Of a stretch of 64,000 bases of DNA, positions 37,434 through 48,519 are shown in pieces. Made by a program: the position numbers and the translations under genes. Within the stretch, counting starts at the first letter, position 1. Each line of letters starts with the position of its first letter. The stretch spans positions 1,828,837 through 1,892,836 of the forward strand of contig NZ_LN832559.1 in NCBI RefSeq assembly GCF_900005615.1. Direction: 5' to 3'. The notes under the pieces were generated by a model. It made no database searches. It saw nothing but the letters and a program-made list of their open reading frames with translations, and was not told the origin of the DNA. Origin of the DNA: Paracoccus aminovorans (lineage in GTDB: Bacteria; Pseudomonadota; Alphaproteobacteria; Rhodobacterales; Rhodobacteraceae).

Positions 37434-37772
37434 ATGCCGACCCTGACCTATGCGACGCTTTTCACCGCCATCACCCTGGAAGTGATCGGCACCACCTTCC
37501 TGCAGCGCAGCGAGCAGTTCACCCGGTTCCTGCCGACGCTGCTGATGGGGCTGTGCTACGCGGCATCCTTCTATTTCCTGTCGCTGGCGCTGCGCGCCAT
37601 GCCGCTGGGCATCGCCTATGCGATCTGGAGCGGGCTCGGCATCGTACTGGTGTCGCTGATCGGGCTTCTGGCCTTCGGCCAGAGGCTGGACCTGCCCGCG
37701 GTGATCGGGCTCGGCATGATCGTGGGGGGCGTCGTCGTGGTCAACCTGTTCTCGAACAGCGTCTCGCATTGA
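37434..37772 (+). CDS. Small multidrug resistance (SMR) family transporter
   Basis: A 112-residue inner-membrane protein with four hydrophobic segments, the size of EmrE-type pumps that export cationic drugs or quaternary compounds by proton exchange. The essential membrane-embedded Glu is in LEVIGTTFLQRSEQFTR (segment 1), and the second signature is IAYAIWSGLGIVLVSLIG. Segment 4 ends in GLGMIVGGVVVVNLFS. The protein likely dimerises. It stands alone between obgE (divergent) and selO; I see no paired SMR gene, so it is probably of the homodimer type. Confidence 0.88.
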   Translation: MPTLTYATLFTAITLEVIGTTFLQRSEQFTRFLPTLLMGLCYAASFYFLSLALRAMPLGIAYAIWSGLGIVLVSLIGLLAFGQRLDLPAVIGLGMIVGGVVVVNLFSNSVSH

Positions 37773-37780
37773 ACGCCGCC

Positions 37781-37809
37781 CTTAACATTTCGGCAAACGC
37801 GGCTAGATA
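37781..37809 (+). promoter_or_regulatory. Candidate selO promoter
   Basis: CTTAAC (37781-37786) and TAGATA (37804-37809) are 17 bases apart, 22 bases ahead of the ATG. Confidence 0.45.
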
Positions 37810-37830
37810 ATATCCGAAGGGAGGGCCGCG

Positions 37831-39246
37831 ATGATCCGCTTCGACAACAGCTATGCCCGACTGCCCGAAGGTTTCTTCACCCGCACCCGGCCGACGCCGG
37901 TGCGCGATCCCCAGCTGGTGGCGCTGAACCGGCCGCTGGCCGGGCTGCTCGGCCTCGACCCCGACTGGCTCGCCGGGCCCGAGGGCGTCGCCATGCTGGC
38001 CGGCAACGCCCTGCCCGAGGGGGCCGAGCCCATCGCCCAGGCCTATGCCGGCCACCAGTTCGGCGGTTTCGTGCCGCAGCTGGGCGACGGCCGCGCGGTG
38101 CTGCTGGGCGAGATCGTCGCCCCGGACGGCGCGCGCTTCGACATCCAGCTGAAGGGCGCCGGGCCGACCCCCTTCTCGCGCCGGGGCGACGGCCGGGCCT
38201 GGCTGGGGCCGGTGCTGCGCGAATACCTGGTCAGCGAATTCATGGCCGCCTTCGGCATCCCGACCACCCGGGCGTTGGCCGCCGTCGCCACCGGCGAAAC
38301 GGTGATCCGCGAAACCCTGCTGCCCGGCGCGGTGCTGACCCGCGTCGCCGCCAGCCATATACGCGTCGGCACCTTCGAGTTCTATGCCGCCCGCGGCGAC
38401 CGCGACCGGTTGCAGTTGCTGGCCGACCACGTCATCGCCCGGCATTATCCCGGCGCATCCGGGGCGGCGGACCTGCTGCAAGGCGTGGTCGAGCGGCAGG
38501 CGGCGACCATCGCCGGCTGGATGGGCCTGGGCTTCATCCATGGGGTGATGAACACCGACAACATGTCGGTCTCGGGTGAGACCATCGATTACGGCCCCTG
38601 CGCCTTCATGGACGGATACCGGCCGGACAAGGTGTTCTCCTCGATCGATGCCCATGGCCGCTATGCCTGGCAGGAACAGCCGAACATCGCGGTCTGGAAC
38701 CTGGCGCAGCTTGCCAGCTGCCTGGTGCCGCTGATGGGCAACGACGATGCCGCCATCGAACGGGCGACGCAGATCGTCCACAGCTTCCCCGGCCTCTATC
38801 AGGCCGAATGGCTGAAGCGCTTCGCCGCCAAGCTGGGCATCGCCGAACCCCGACCCGAGGACCGGGCGCTGATCGAGCGGCTGCTGACGCTGATGGCCGC
38901 CGAGGAAGCCGATTTCACCCGGGTCTTCGCCGGGCTGGCGGACGGCCGCGCCCGCGACGAATTCGCGGCGCCCGAGACCTTCGACGCCTGGGCCGGCGAA
39001 TGGCAGGCGCGCATCGCCGGCCTGCCCGACAGCGCGCAGGTCATGGCGCGGGCCAATCCCCGCCGCATCCCCCGCAATCACCGGATCGAGGCGGTCATCG
39101 CCGCCGGGCGCGAAGGCGATTACGCGCCCTTCCACGCGCTGGACGCGGCGCTGCGCGCGCCCTTCGAGGACCAGCCGGAATGGGAGCCCTTTGCGCTGGC
39201 CCCCGAACCCCAGGAGATCGTCCGCCGCACCTTCTGCGGCACCTGA
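37831..39246 (+). CDS. selO: Protein adenylyltransferase SelO (YdiU/UPF0061)
   Basis: A 471-residue pseudokinase-fold enzyme that transfers AMP to Ser/Thr/Tyr of target proteins in redox stress, as shown for bacterial and human members. It has the family blocks [89 protein letters not shown] and WNLAQLA. A single Cys lies three residues from the C-terminus (F-C-G-T-stop). SelO proteins use a C-terminal Cys or CxxU; here the stop is TGA, but no selenocysteine insertion structure is seen behind it. The EEP-type gene follows after 18 bases. Confidence 0.94.
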   Translation: MIRFDNSYARLPEGFFTRTRPTPVRDPQLVALNRPLAGLLGLDPDWLAGPEGVAMLAGNALPEGAEPIAQAYAGHQFGGFVPQLGDGRAVLLGEIVAPDGARFDIQLKGAGPTPFSRRGDGRAWLGPVLREYLVSEFMAAFGIPTTRALAAVATGETVIRETLLPGAVLTRVAASHIRVGTFEFYAARGDRDRLQLLADHVIARHYPGASGAADLLQGVVERQAATIAGWMGLGFIHGVMNTDNMSVSGETIDYGPCAFMDGYRPDKVFSSIDAHGRYAWQEQPNIAVWNLAQLASCLVPLMGNDDAAIERATQIVHSFPGLYQAEWLKRFAAKLGIAEPRPEDRALIERLLTLMAAEEADFTRVFAGLADGRARDEFAAPETFDAWAGEWQARIAGLPDSAQVMARANPRRIPRNHRIEAVIAAGREGDYAPFHALDAALRAPFEDQPEWEPFALAPEPQEIVRRTFCGT

Positions 39247-39264
39247 GCAGCAACGAAAGGCCCC

Positions 39265-41389
<2,125 letters not shown>

Positions 41390-41411
41390 GCGGCAGCGCA
41401 ATGGCGCAAGG

Positions 41412-41436
41412 GGGCGGCCCGCAAGGCCGCCCTTTT
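41412..41436 (+). terminator. eno terminator
   Basis: GGGCGGCC (41412-41419) pairs perfectly with GGCCGCCC (41425-41432) around the loop CGCAA, followed by TTTT. It is a good intrinsic terminator that reaches the stop of the convergent gene. Confidence 0.75.
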
Positions 41437-42317
41437 CATATCCACCAGCGATGGCTGACGGCGAAGCGCGTCAGCGCCAGCCGCTTGCGGAACTCGGAAG
41501 GCTGCGCCCCGGCCAAAGCCTCGATGCCCCGGGGCGCAGCCTCCAGCGCGGCCCTTGCACCGACGCCGGAAAACAGCACCGGCGCAAGACGGCGCGGGAT
41601 ATGGTGGCGCTGCGCCCTTGCCTCGGCCAGCTTTCCGCGCGCATGGGCGGCGATCTCGGCCAGCGCCGAGGCGGACGGGTCCCAAAGCCCGAGGCCGAGC
41701 CCCTGCAAGACTGGCAGCGCGGCCAGCCAGGCGGCAAGCCCCGCCCCCTCGGCCTGCGCGGCGATCACGTGCGCCACCGGCTCCCGGCTTCTTCTGTGTA
41801 CAAATATCCCGCGGGGGTCCGGGGGCGCGAAGCCCCCGGCGCCGACGTCTTCAAGCCCCCCTCCCGCCTCGGCCTGCGCCGCACAGGCAAGGGTCGCCGC
41901 CTTCGGCCCATCGAGGGCCTCGGCGGCGAAAAGCGCCAGCGGTACCGCCGTGTCCCGCACATAGGCCGCGACTGCGGCGGGACCGTCATGCGCTTCGCGC
42001 GCGGCGTCGCGGCGGCGGGCCTCGGCCAGCACGGCAAAATCCACCGCCCGCGCGCCCCATGCCTCGGCCAGCGGCACCAGCAACTCATGCGCGGACAGGT
42101 CGCCGCTGCCGATGGCCTCCAGTCGCTCGATCCACCATTGCAGCCGCATCTCGGCGATCAGCGGCTCGTTGGATGCCAACGGCGCCCGCGCCAGTTCCAG
42201 GTTCAGCGCATAGAGCGTCAGCAGCTTCGGCCGCGCCGCCTGCGGGACCAGCAGGCAGATGCCGAAACGGTCGGGATCGTGGGCCCGCAGGCTTTCGGCA
42301 CAGGCCTGCAGACTCAT
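41436..42317 (-). CDS. Squalene/phytoene synthase-family protein with an in-frame repeat insertion
   Basis: A 293-residue protein of the isoprenoid head-to-head synthase fold (SQS/PSY). Typical parts are CLLVPQAARPKLLTLYALNLELARA, EPLIAEMRLQWWIERLEAI and GLAAWLAALPVLQGL. The Asp-rich catalytic motifs of true phytoene synthases are weak, so it may be a non-catalytic relative such as the NDUFAF6 type. At about residues 158-177 it contains GAGGFAPPDPRGIFVHRRS, encoded by the same repeat that elsewhere stands at gene ends (41788-41843). The ATG overlaps the cimA stop (ATGA), so it is coupled to cimA. Confidence 0.75.
   Translation of the reverse strand: MSLQACAESLRAHDPDRFGICLLVPQAARPKLLTLYALNLELARAPLASNEPLIAEMRLQWWIERLEAIGSGDLSAHELLVPLAEAWGARAVDFAVLAEARRRDAAREAHDGPAAVAAYVRDTAVPLALFAAEALDGPKAATLACAAQAEAGGGLEDVGAGGFAPPDPRGIFVHRRSREPVAHVIAAQAEGAGLAAWLAALPVLQGLGLGLWDPSASALAEIAAHARGKLAEARAQRHHIPRRLAPVLFSGVGARAALEAAPRGIEALAGAQPSEFRKRLALTRFAVSHRWWI
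41788..41843. repeat. Gene-end repeat copy 3, inside a coding sequence
   Basis: CTTCTTCTGTGTACAAATAT, continuing CCCGCGGGGG at 41788-41817, matches the block of copy 2 closely (GGGATATTTG-ACACA-AAGAAG on the other strand). It is followed by an 8-bp hairpin, CCGGGGGC (41819-41826) with GCCCCCGG (41832-41839). The frame of the host gene stays open across it. Confidence 0.7.
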
Positions 42318-43927
42318 GCCGGGACCACCCCGTCGCGGATCAGCTTCCAGCGGATGGCATCGACCAGCGCCTCGAAGCTGGCATCGACGATATTGGGGGA
42401 AACCCCGACCGTGGACCAGCGGTTGCCCTGGCCGTCGGCGCTGTCGATGATGACGCGGGTCGCCGCCTCGGTGCCCCTGCCGGTGATGCGGACGCGGAAA
42501 TCGACCAGATGCATGTCGTCGATCGCCGCCTGATAGGGTCCCAGGTCCTTGGCCAGCGCGCGCCACAGGGCGTTGACCGGCCCGCGGTCATGCCCCTCGC
42601 CATCCATGCTTTCGCTGACCGACAGCATGCGCGCGCCGCCGATTCCCACCACCACCACCGCCTCGGAAACCGAGATCCGCTGGCCGAGCGCGTTGGTGCG
42701 GCGCTCGACGATGACCCGGTAGCGTTCGACATCGAAGAAATGCCGCATCCGCCCCAGTTCCTCCCGCGCCAACAGCTCGAAGCTGGCCTGGGCGCCGTCA
42801 TAGGCATAGCCGGCATCCTCGCGCGCCTTGACCAGGTCGAGGATGCGGGCCAGCGCCGGATCGTCGCGGCCGACCGCGATCCCGGCCTCGGCCAGACGGG
42901 CGCGCAGGTTCGACTGCCCGGCCTGGTTCGACATCGGGATCACGCGCTCGTTGCCGACCGTGGCCGGATCGACATGCTCATAGGTCGCCGGGTTCTTCAG
43001 GATGGCGCTGGCATGCAGCCCGGCCTTGTGGGCAAAGGCCGAGGCGCCGACATAGGGCGCCGCCCGCAGCGGCGCGCGATTGAGGATCTCGTCCAGCCGG
43101 CGCGAGATGCGGGTCAGCTCCCCCAACCCCGCGACGCCGATGTCCAAGGTCGAGCGATAGGCTTCCTTGAGCAGCAGCGTCGGGATCAGGCTGGTCAGGC
43201 TGGCGTTACCGCAGCGCTCGCCCAGCCCGTTCAGCGTGCCCTGGATCTGGCGCGCGCCGGCATCGACCGCGGCCAGGGTGCAGGCGACCGCATTGCCGGT
43301 GTCGTCATGGGTATGGATGCCCAGCCGGTCGCCCGGAATGCCCCCCGCGATCACCGCCGCCGTGATCCGCCCGACCTCGGCCGGCAGGGTACCGCCATTG
43401 GTATCGCAAAGCACCACCCAGCGCGCGCCGGCCTCCAGCGGCGCCCGCAGGCAGGCCGTCGCATAATCCGGATCCTCGGCGAAACCGTCGAAGAAATGCT
43501 CGGCGTCGAACAGCGCCTCGCGCCCCTGCGCCACCAGATGCGCGACCGAGGCGCGGATGTTTTCGAGATTCTCCTCCAGCGTGATCCCCAGCGCCTCGCG
43601 GACGTGGAAGGGATGGGTCTTGCCGACCAGGCAGACGGCGGGCGTGCCGGCGTTCAGCACCCCGGCCAGCACCTCGTCGTTCCCGGCCGAGCGGCCCGCG
43701 CGCTTGGTCATGCCGAAGGCGGTCATGGTGGCCCGCGTCGCCGGCGCCTGGGCGAAGAAATCGCTGTCGGTCGGATTGGCGCCGGGCCAGCCACCCTCGA
43801 TGTAATCGACGCCCAGCCGGTCCAGCATATGCGCGATCTCGGTCTTCTCGGCGGCCGAGAACTGCACGCCCTGGGTCTGCTGCCCGTCGCGCAGCGTGGT
43901 GTCGTAAAGGTAAAGGCGGTCTTTCAT
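42314..43927 (-). CDS. cimA: Citramalate synthase
   Basis: A 537-residue enzyme of the isopropylmalate/homocitrate/citramalate synthase family, of the CimA type that condenses pyruvate with acetyl-CoA and opens a threonine-independent route to isoleucine. The barrel starts YDTTLRDGQQTQGV (about 7-20). Further parts are VDYIEGGWPGANPTD, LCDTNGGTLP, GIHTHDDTGNAVA with the metal His residues, NGLGERCGNASL and KAGLHASAIL. The C-terminal allosteric-type domain has DFRVRITGRGTEAATRVI. An ATG at 43939 is also in frame. Four-base overlap with the next gene. Confidence 0.92.
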   Translation of the reverse strand: MKDRLYLYDTTLRDGQQTQGVQFSAAEKTEIAHMLDRLGVDYIEGGWPGANPTDSDFFAQAPATRATMTAFGMTKRAGRSAGNDEVLAGVLNAGTPAVCLVGKTHPFHVREALGITLEENLENIRASVAHLVAQGREALFDAEHFFDGFAEDPDYATACLRAPLEAGARWVVLCDTNGGTLPAEVGRITAAVIAGGIPGDRLGIHTHDDTGNAVACTLAAVDAGARQIQGTLNGLGERCGNASLTSLIPTLLLKEAYRSTLDIGVAGLGELTRISRRLDEILNRAPLRAAPYVGASAFAHKAGLHASAILKNPATYEHVDPATVGNERVIPMSNQAGQSNLRARLAEAGIAVGRDDPALARILDLVKAREDAGYAYDGAQASFELLAREELGRMRHFFDVERYRVIVERRTNALGQRISVSEAVVVVGIGGARMLSVSESMDGEGHDRGPVNALWRALAKDLGPYQAAIDDMHLVDFRVRITGRGTEAATRVIIDSADGQGNRWSTVGVSPNIVDASFEALVDAIRWKLIRDGVVPA

Positions 43928-43992
43928 GGCACCCGACATCGCTGAACTATCTGGCTACTTGCGGAGGAGTAGAACTTGGTGAGGGACGAAAT

Positions 43993-45423
43993 TTAGTGAA
44001 TCTCATCCAGAATGGAGAGATTGACCTCGGGGCCGAACTCCCACGAAGATCCCTCTCGACTGTCCATTATGCGAATGCCTGCCCTGCCAAGGACGTCACG
44101 GATGGCATCCGCGCGAGCGAAGTCCCTATTTGACTTCGCCAAGGCCCGAGCCTCGACCAGCGCATCAATTCGGTTTGCGGTCTGGGCATTCACACCCACC
44201 CTCACTCCCAGGCTGTAGGCATAGCGCTTGCTTTCCCAACCACCCAATTCATCCGTCAGCAGCCCCAGCAGTCGCGCCGAGGCCAGCAGCCCCGCCGCAT
44301 CGCCCTGCCCCGCCAACTCGTGCAGCGCCGCGATCGCCCCCGCGGTATTGAGATCGTCGGCAAGCGCGGCGGTGACGGCGGGGGCCGGGCTGGCTGCCGG
44401 GTCGATCCCGGCAGTCAGGCCGCGCCATTTGCGCAAGACCGCCTCGGCCTCGCGCGCCTTCTCGGCGGTCCAGTCCATCGGCTTGCGATAATGCGTGGAC
44501 AGCAGCACGAAGCGGATCACCTCGCCCGGGATGCCCTGGTCCAGCAGGTCGCGGACGGTGAAGAAGTTGCCGAGCGACTTGGACATCTTCTTGCCCTCGA
44601 CCTGCAACATCTCGTTATGCAGCCAGACATTCGCGAAACGCCCGTAAGGATGGGCGCAGCAGCTTTGCGCGATCTCGTTCTCGTGATGCGGGAATTGCAG
44701 GTCGATGCCGCCGGCATGGATGTCGAAACTCTCGCCCAAGAGTTCGTAGGACATGGCCGAGCATTCGATATGCCAGCCCGGCCGGCCCCGGCCCCAGGGC
44801 GAATCCCAGCCGGGCAGATCGTCGTCCGAAGGCTTCCAGAGGACGAAATCCATCGGATCCTCCTTGAAGGGCGCGACCTCGACCCGGGCGCCGGCGATCA
44901 TGTCGTCGACCGAACGGCCCGACAGCTTGCCGTAATCGGCATAGCTGCGCACACGGAACAGCACGTGGCCGTCGCGGGCATAGGCATGGCCGCCGACGAT
45001 CAGCGCCTCGATCATGGCGATCATCTGGGCGATGTAATCGGTGGCGCGCGGTTCGTGGTCGGGACGCGCGGCCCCCAGCGCGTCCATGTCGGCGTGATAC
45101 CAGCCGATGGTCTCTTCGGTGCGCTCGCGGATCAGCTCTTCCAGCGTGCCGGGGTTGCCCGCCTGCTGCCGGGCCAGCGCCGCCGCGTTGATCTTGTCGT
45201 CCACGTCGGTGAAGTTGCGCACATAGGTGACACGATCCGCGCCATGGATATGGCGCAAGAGCCGCACCAGCACGTCGATCACCACCACCGGCCGGGCATT
45301 GCCCAGATGCGCGCGGTCATAGACCGTGGGTCCACACAGATACAGCCGGACATTCGCCGGGTCGAGCGGGCGAAAAAGCTCTTTCGCGCGGGTCCTGGTA
45401 TTCGTCAGTCTGATCTCGACCAT
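43993..45423 (-). CDS. cysS: Cysteinyl-tRNA synthetase
   Basis: A 476-residue class I synthetase that charges tRNA-Cys. The zinc-binding Cys 30 (YLCGPTVYD), the HIGH-type motif H39-[18 protein letters not shown], the zinc ligands in WHIECSAMS and HHENEIAQS, and K279-MSKS-283 are all present. AAGGGGAA precedes the ATG at 45423. The last 75-80 codons and the gap behind the gene are clearly poorer in G+C than the rest, and the protein ends in an extra [14 protein letters not shown] tail. This suggests that the 3' end was exchanged by recombination. Confidence 0.96.
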   Translation of the reverse strand: MVEIRLTNTRTRAKELFRPLDPANVRLYLCGPTVYDRAHLGNARPVVVIDVLVRLLRHIHGADRVTYVRNFTDVDDKINAAALARQQAGNPGTLEELIRERTEETIGWYHADMDALGAARPDHEPRATDYIAQMIAMIEALIVGGHAYARDGHVLFRVRSYADYGKLSGRSVDDMIAGARVEVAPFKEDPMDFVLWKPSDDDLPGWDSPWGRGRPGWHIECSAMSYELLGESFDIHAGGIDLQFPHHENEIAQSCCAHPYGRFANVWLHNEMLQVEGKKMSKSLGNFFTVRDLLDQGIPGEVIRFVLLSTHYRKPMDWTAEKAREAEAVLRKWRGLTAGIDPAASPAPAVTAALADDLNTAGAIAALHELAGQGDAAGLLASARLLGLLTDELGGWESKRYAYSLGVRVGVNAQTANRIDALVEARALAKSNRDFARADAIRDVLGRAGIRIMDSREGSSWEFGPEVNLSILDEIH

Positions 45424-45578
45424 GACTTCCCCTTTGCGGGCGTCGTCAGGTCACCATGAACCGCCCGCCTGAATTTTCAGCCGGTAATGATGCAGCGGAT
45501 GGTGGCGGTTCCTGCCTTCATGCATTCGCCTTAACGCATTGTCTTGCCTCTGCCAAGAGAGGCTGCAACACTCGCGCC

Positions 45579-45920
45579 ATGAGCCGCGAACTCGTCAATG
45601 AAATCTGTGCCGCACAGCCCGGGGCCGAATGGTCGGACCCCTGGGGCGGCGGGCACGACTGCTGGAAGGTCGGCGGCAAAAGCTTCGCGGTGACCGGCGT
45701 GGCGGGCACCCATGTCTCGGTCAAGACCGACAGCGCCGAGATGGCGCGTTTCCTGATCGAGACCGGCGTGGCCGAGCGTGCGCCCTATCTGCATGCCAGC
45801 TGGGTGGCGCTGCCGCTCGATTCGGCGCCGGACGAACTGGCGCATCGCATCCGCCATTCCTATCGCATCGTGCGCAAGGCGCTGCCGAAGAAGCTGCAGG
45901 CGGCGCTGCCGCCGCTGTAG
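45579..45920 (+). CDS. MmcQ/YjbR family protein
   Basis: A 113-residue soluble protein of the MmcQ/YjbR family, a CyaY-like fold with proposed DNA binding. Family features are the start SRELVNEICAAQPGAEWSDP, the Trp/Gly segment HDCWKVGGKSFAV, VSVKTDSAEMARFLIETGVAERAPYLHASWVAL and the last helix ELAHRIRHSYRIVRKALPKKLQ. Role in the cell is unknown. The gene diverges from cysS. The ATG at 45579 gives the usual length; an upstream ATG at 45456 would add a non-conserved leader. Confidence 0.86.
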   Translation: MSRELVNEICAAQPGAEWSDPWGGGHDCWKVGGKSFAVTGVAGTHVSVKTDSAEMARFLIETGVAERAPYLHASWVALPLDSAPDELAHRIRHSYRIVRKALPKKLQAALPPL

Positions 45921-45966
45921 GCGGCGCAAAAGCCGGCCGACCTCCGAAGGAAGCCGGCCGGAAGGC

Positions 45967-45994
45967 GGGGCCCGAGCGACTGGGCCCCGGTTTT
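45967..45994 (+). terminator. Terminator behind the YjbR gene
   Basis: GGGGCCC (45967-45973) pairs with GGGCCCC (45982-45988), followed by GG and TTTT. It lies between convergent genes. Confidence 0.65.
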
Positions 45995-46002
45995 CCGCCG
46001 GC

Positions 46003-46479
46003 TCAGGCCGGAACTTGCGAGGCCAGCTGTTGCAGCAGCGCGTCCATCTGCTTGCAGAGCGCGTCCTCGGTGGTGTTCTTTTCCTTGGCGGCATCGGCCA
46101 GGGTGCGCTCGACGCCCATGGCGGCGACGGTGCCTTCCTTGCCCTTGGCCTCGGCGGCGTCGCCCTTGGCGGTGTCGCCGGCCGGGATCATCGCCAGAAG
46201 CTTGGTCTGGGTTTCGACCGCCTTGCCGTCGATGAAGCCCTTGTCCTGGCAATAGTTCAGCACGCCCAGCTGGTTGCGCGCGCTTTCATAGGCCGCGCCG
46301 CTGTCCTGCACGGCCGGCGCCGCGGGGGCCTCGGCCGTGGCGGCGGGCGCCTGGGCGGTGGGCGCGGCAGGGGCGGCCTCGGGGGCGGCGGTTTCCTGCG
46401 CGATGGCCCCGGCGGAAAGGCCGGCGACGGTCAGGGCGGACAGGATGGCGGTGCGGAATTTCGCGGAACGTGCGATCAT
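46003..46479 (-). CDS. Secreted small protein, possibly the 'pore-forming ESAT-6' group of Rhodobacterales
   Basis: A 158-residue periplasmic or secreted protein. The signal peptide has the core ILSALTVAGLSAGA and is probably cut after AIAQ. It is followed by an Ala/Pro-rich linker (about 28-58) and a compact helical domain with YESARNQLGVLNYCQDKGFIDGKAVETQTKLLAMIP, GTVAAMGVERTLADAAKEK and ALCKQMD. Two Cys residues could form a disulfide. I recall such proteins annotated as 'pore-forming ESAT-6 family' in this order, without experimental function. GGAG stands seven bases before the ATG. Confidence 0.65.
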   Translation of the reverse strand: MIARSAKFRTAILSALTVAGLSAGAIAQETAAPEAAPAAPTAQAPAATAEAPAAPAVQDSGAAYESARNQLGVLNYCQDKGFIDGKAVETQTKLLAMIPAGDTAKGDAAEAKGKEGTVAAMGVERTLADAAKEKNTTEDALCKQMDALLQQLASQVPA

Positions 46480-46576
46480 CTCGATCTCCGTCTGTTGCAG
46501 TGAGCCGGGACTGTGGCATGCGCCGCTCCGGGCCGCAAACGGGGTCGGCGAAATGCCGCGACCGGGGGACGGCGTT

Positions 46577-47716
46577 TCAGCGGAAAAGCACCAGCGAGCC
46601 GGGGGACCAGCTCACATTCGCGCGCGTGCCCACGTCCTGCACCTCGCGGCCGAAGACGTTGCGCATGGCGATGCGGACCGGCCGCGCCTGGCCATCCAGG
46701 CCGGTCGAGCCGTCCAGCCGCACGTCGTAATAGGTCATGTCGCCGTAATAGACGACCTCGTCGATCACGCCTTCGGCAACCCGCGCCTGACCCGGTGCTC
46801 CGGCGGCGACCAGCGAGACCGCCTCGGGCCGGAAGCCGACCGAGGGGCCGTCGTCGCCCGGGTCGGCATGGCTGACGTTCGCGGCCGGGATCTCGACCCG
46901 GCCCAGCCCCGGCACCTCGACCTCGACCCCCGTGGGCGTCTCGCCCAGAACCTGCGCCGGCAGGAAGTTCATCACGCCGATGAAATTCGCCACCCGGCGG
47001 CTGGTCGGGCGGGCGTAAAGCGCCTCGGGCCCGTCCAGCTGGGCGATCTGGCCCTCGAACATCACCGCGATGCGGTCGGACATGACCAGCGCCTCTTCCT
47101 GGTCGTGGGTGACCAGGACGAAGGTGATCCCGACCTGACGCTGCAGCTTGATCAGCTCGACCTGCATCTGCTCGCGCATCTTGCGGTCGAGCGCCGACAA
47201 GGGCTCGTCCAGCAGCAGCACCTTGGGTTTCAGGATCAGGGCCCGGGCCAGCGCCACCCGCTGCCGCTGCCCGCCCGACAGCGCATGGCTGGCGCGGGCG
47301 CCGTAGCCCTTCAGCCCGACCATGGCCAGCGCCTCCTCGACCGCAGCGGCCTTCTCGGCCTTGGAGCGCGGGTCGCGGCGCAGGCCGAAACCCACGTTCT
47401 GGGCGACCGTCAGATGCGGAAAGATGGCATAGGACTGGAACACCATATTGGTCGGACGCCGGTTCGCCGGGACGTTCTCGACATCCTGGCCGTCGATCAG
47501 CACCACGCCCGAAGAGATGTCCTCGAACCCGGCGATGGTGCGCAAGAGCGTGGTCTTGCCGCAGCCCGAGGGGCCCAGAAGCGAAAAGAACTCGCCCGCG
47601 CGGATGGTCAGGTCGATGCCGCGCAGCGCGTGATAGTCGCCGTAATATTTCTGCACCTGACGGCATTCGATCATCGGCCGGGCGGTCGCCAGACGGTCGT
47701 GGCGGGTGTCGTTCAC
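46577..47716 (-). CDS. ABC transporter ATP-binding protein, spermidine/putrescine type (PotA-like)
   Basis: A 379-residue ATPase of a polyamine-type importer. Walker A is GPSGCGKTT (48-56), the Q-loop NMVFQSYAIFPHLTV, the signature LSGGQRQRVALARAL begins at about 146, Walker B is KVLLLDEPLSALD and the switch is VLVTHDQEEA. A TOBE domain follows in the last 90 residues (VGFRPEAVSL). The GTG start at 47716 has GGAGG in front and shares bases with the upstream permease stop (GTGA). An inner ATG at 47674 lacks a binding site. It is last in the operon permease-permease-ATPase. Confidence 0.92.
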   Translation of the reverse strand: MNDTRHDRLATARPMIECRQVQKYYGDYHALRGIDLTIRAGEFFSLLGPSGCGKTTLLRTIAGFEDISSGVVLIDGQDVENVPANRRPTNMVFQSYAIFPHLTVAQNVGFGLRRDPRSKAEKAAAVEEALAMVGLKGYGARASHALSGGQRQRVALARALILKPKVLLLDEPLSALDRKMREQMQVELIKLQRQVGITFVLVTHDQEEALVMSDRIAVMFEGQIAQLDGPEALYARPTSRRVANFIGVMNFLPAQVLGETPTGVEVEVPGLGRVEIPAANVSHADPGDDGPSVGFRPEAVSLVAAGAPGQARVAEGVIDEVVYYGDMTYYDVRLDGSTGLDGQARPVRIAMRNVFGREVQDVGTRANVSWSPGSLVLFR

Positions 47717-48519
47717 AGGAAGCCTCCGGTATCCTTGGCGCCGGTCCTGGCGATGCCGCGGCGGCGGAAATATTCTGCGACGGTCAAGAGCAGGATCGAC
47801 ATCGCCACCAGCACCGTCCCCAGCGCCATGATCATGGGAATCTGCTTGGGGAACCGCAGCTGGCTGAAGATATAGGTCGGCAGCGTCGGCTCGTTCCCGG
47901 CCAGGAAGAAGGCGATGATGAACTCGTCCAGGCTGATGGTGAAGCTCATCAGCAGCGACGAGATGATCCCCGGCATGACCAGGGGCAGGATCACCAGCCG
48001 GAAGGCGCTCCACCGCGTCTCGCCCAGGTCGTAGGCGGCCTCCTCCAGCGAGCGGTCGAGCGAGTTGAAGGCGGTGGACAGGATCACCGTGGCATAGGGC
48101 ATGCAGATCAGCGTATGGCCCAGCATCACCGTCAGGATGCTGAGCTTGACCCCGATGGAGAGCAGCACCACCAGAAGCGAGATCGAGACGATGATCTCGG
48201 GCAGGACCAGCGGCAGCATGATCAGCCCCATGATCGGCCCCTTGGCCGGAAACGCGAACCGGGTCGAGGCGCGGGCGGCGAAGATGCCGAGGCAGGTGGC
48301 AAAGACCGAGGAACAGACCGCGATGGTCAGCGAATTGAACAGCGCCCGGCGCAGCGAGGCATTGCCCCACATCTGGCCGAACCATTCGGTGGTGACGCCC
48401 TTCAGCGGAAAGGCGATGATCGTGCCCGAGTTGAAGGCGAAGACCGGCAGCAGCAGGATCGGCGCATAGAGAAACAGCAGATAGACGATGGCATAGGCGC
48501 GCAGCCCGCCGCCCTTCAT
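47713..48519 (-). CDS. ABC transporter permease, PotC type
   Basis: A 268-residue inner-membrane permease with six hydrophobic segments and the EAA loop LEEAAYDLGETRWSAFRLVILPLVMPGI, which docks onto the ATPase. It is homologous to PotC of spermidine/putrescine importers (LFNSLTIAVCSSVFAT, SISLDEFIIAFF). Four-base overlaps join it to the genes on both sides, so all three are translated together. Substrate is inferred from family only. Confidence 0.92.
   Translation of the reverse strand: MKGGGLRAYAIVYLLFLYAPILLLPVFAFNSGTIIAFPLKGVTTEWFGQMWGNASLRRALFNSLTIAVCSSVFATCLGIFAARASTRFAFPAKGPIMGLIMLPLVLPEIIVSISLLVVLLSIGVKLSILTVMLGHTLICMPYATVILSTAFNSLDRSLEEAAYDLGETRWSAFRLVILPLVMPGIISSLLMSFTISLDEFIIAFFLAGNEPTLPTYIFSQLRFPKQIPMIMALGTVLVAMSILLLTVAEYFRRRGIARTGAKDTGGFL

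Noticed and set aside
39235..39260. SelO ends C-G-T-TGA, which could be read as a C-x-x-U selenocysteine motif
   Set aside because: No stem-loop of the bacterial selenocysteine type follows the TGA, the next gene starts shortly after, and bacterial SelO proteins normally end with a Cys near the terminus.
45456..45578. Upstream extension of the YjbR-family protein from an ATG at 45456
   Set aside because: The extra 41 residues are unlike the family, which starts at SRELV. The region is better read as promoter and leader between divergent genes.
45921..45966. GCCGGCCG occurring twice behind the YjbR gene as a possible attachment site
   Set aside because: The repeat is short, self-complementary and typical of G+C-rich gaps. 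No mobile gene is near.
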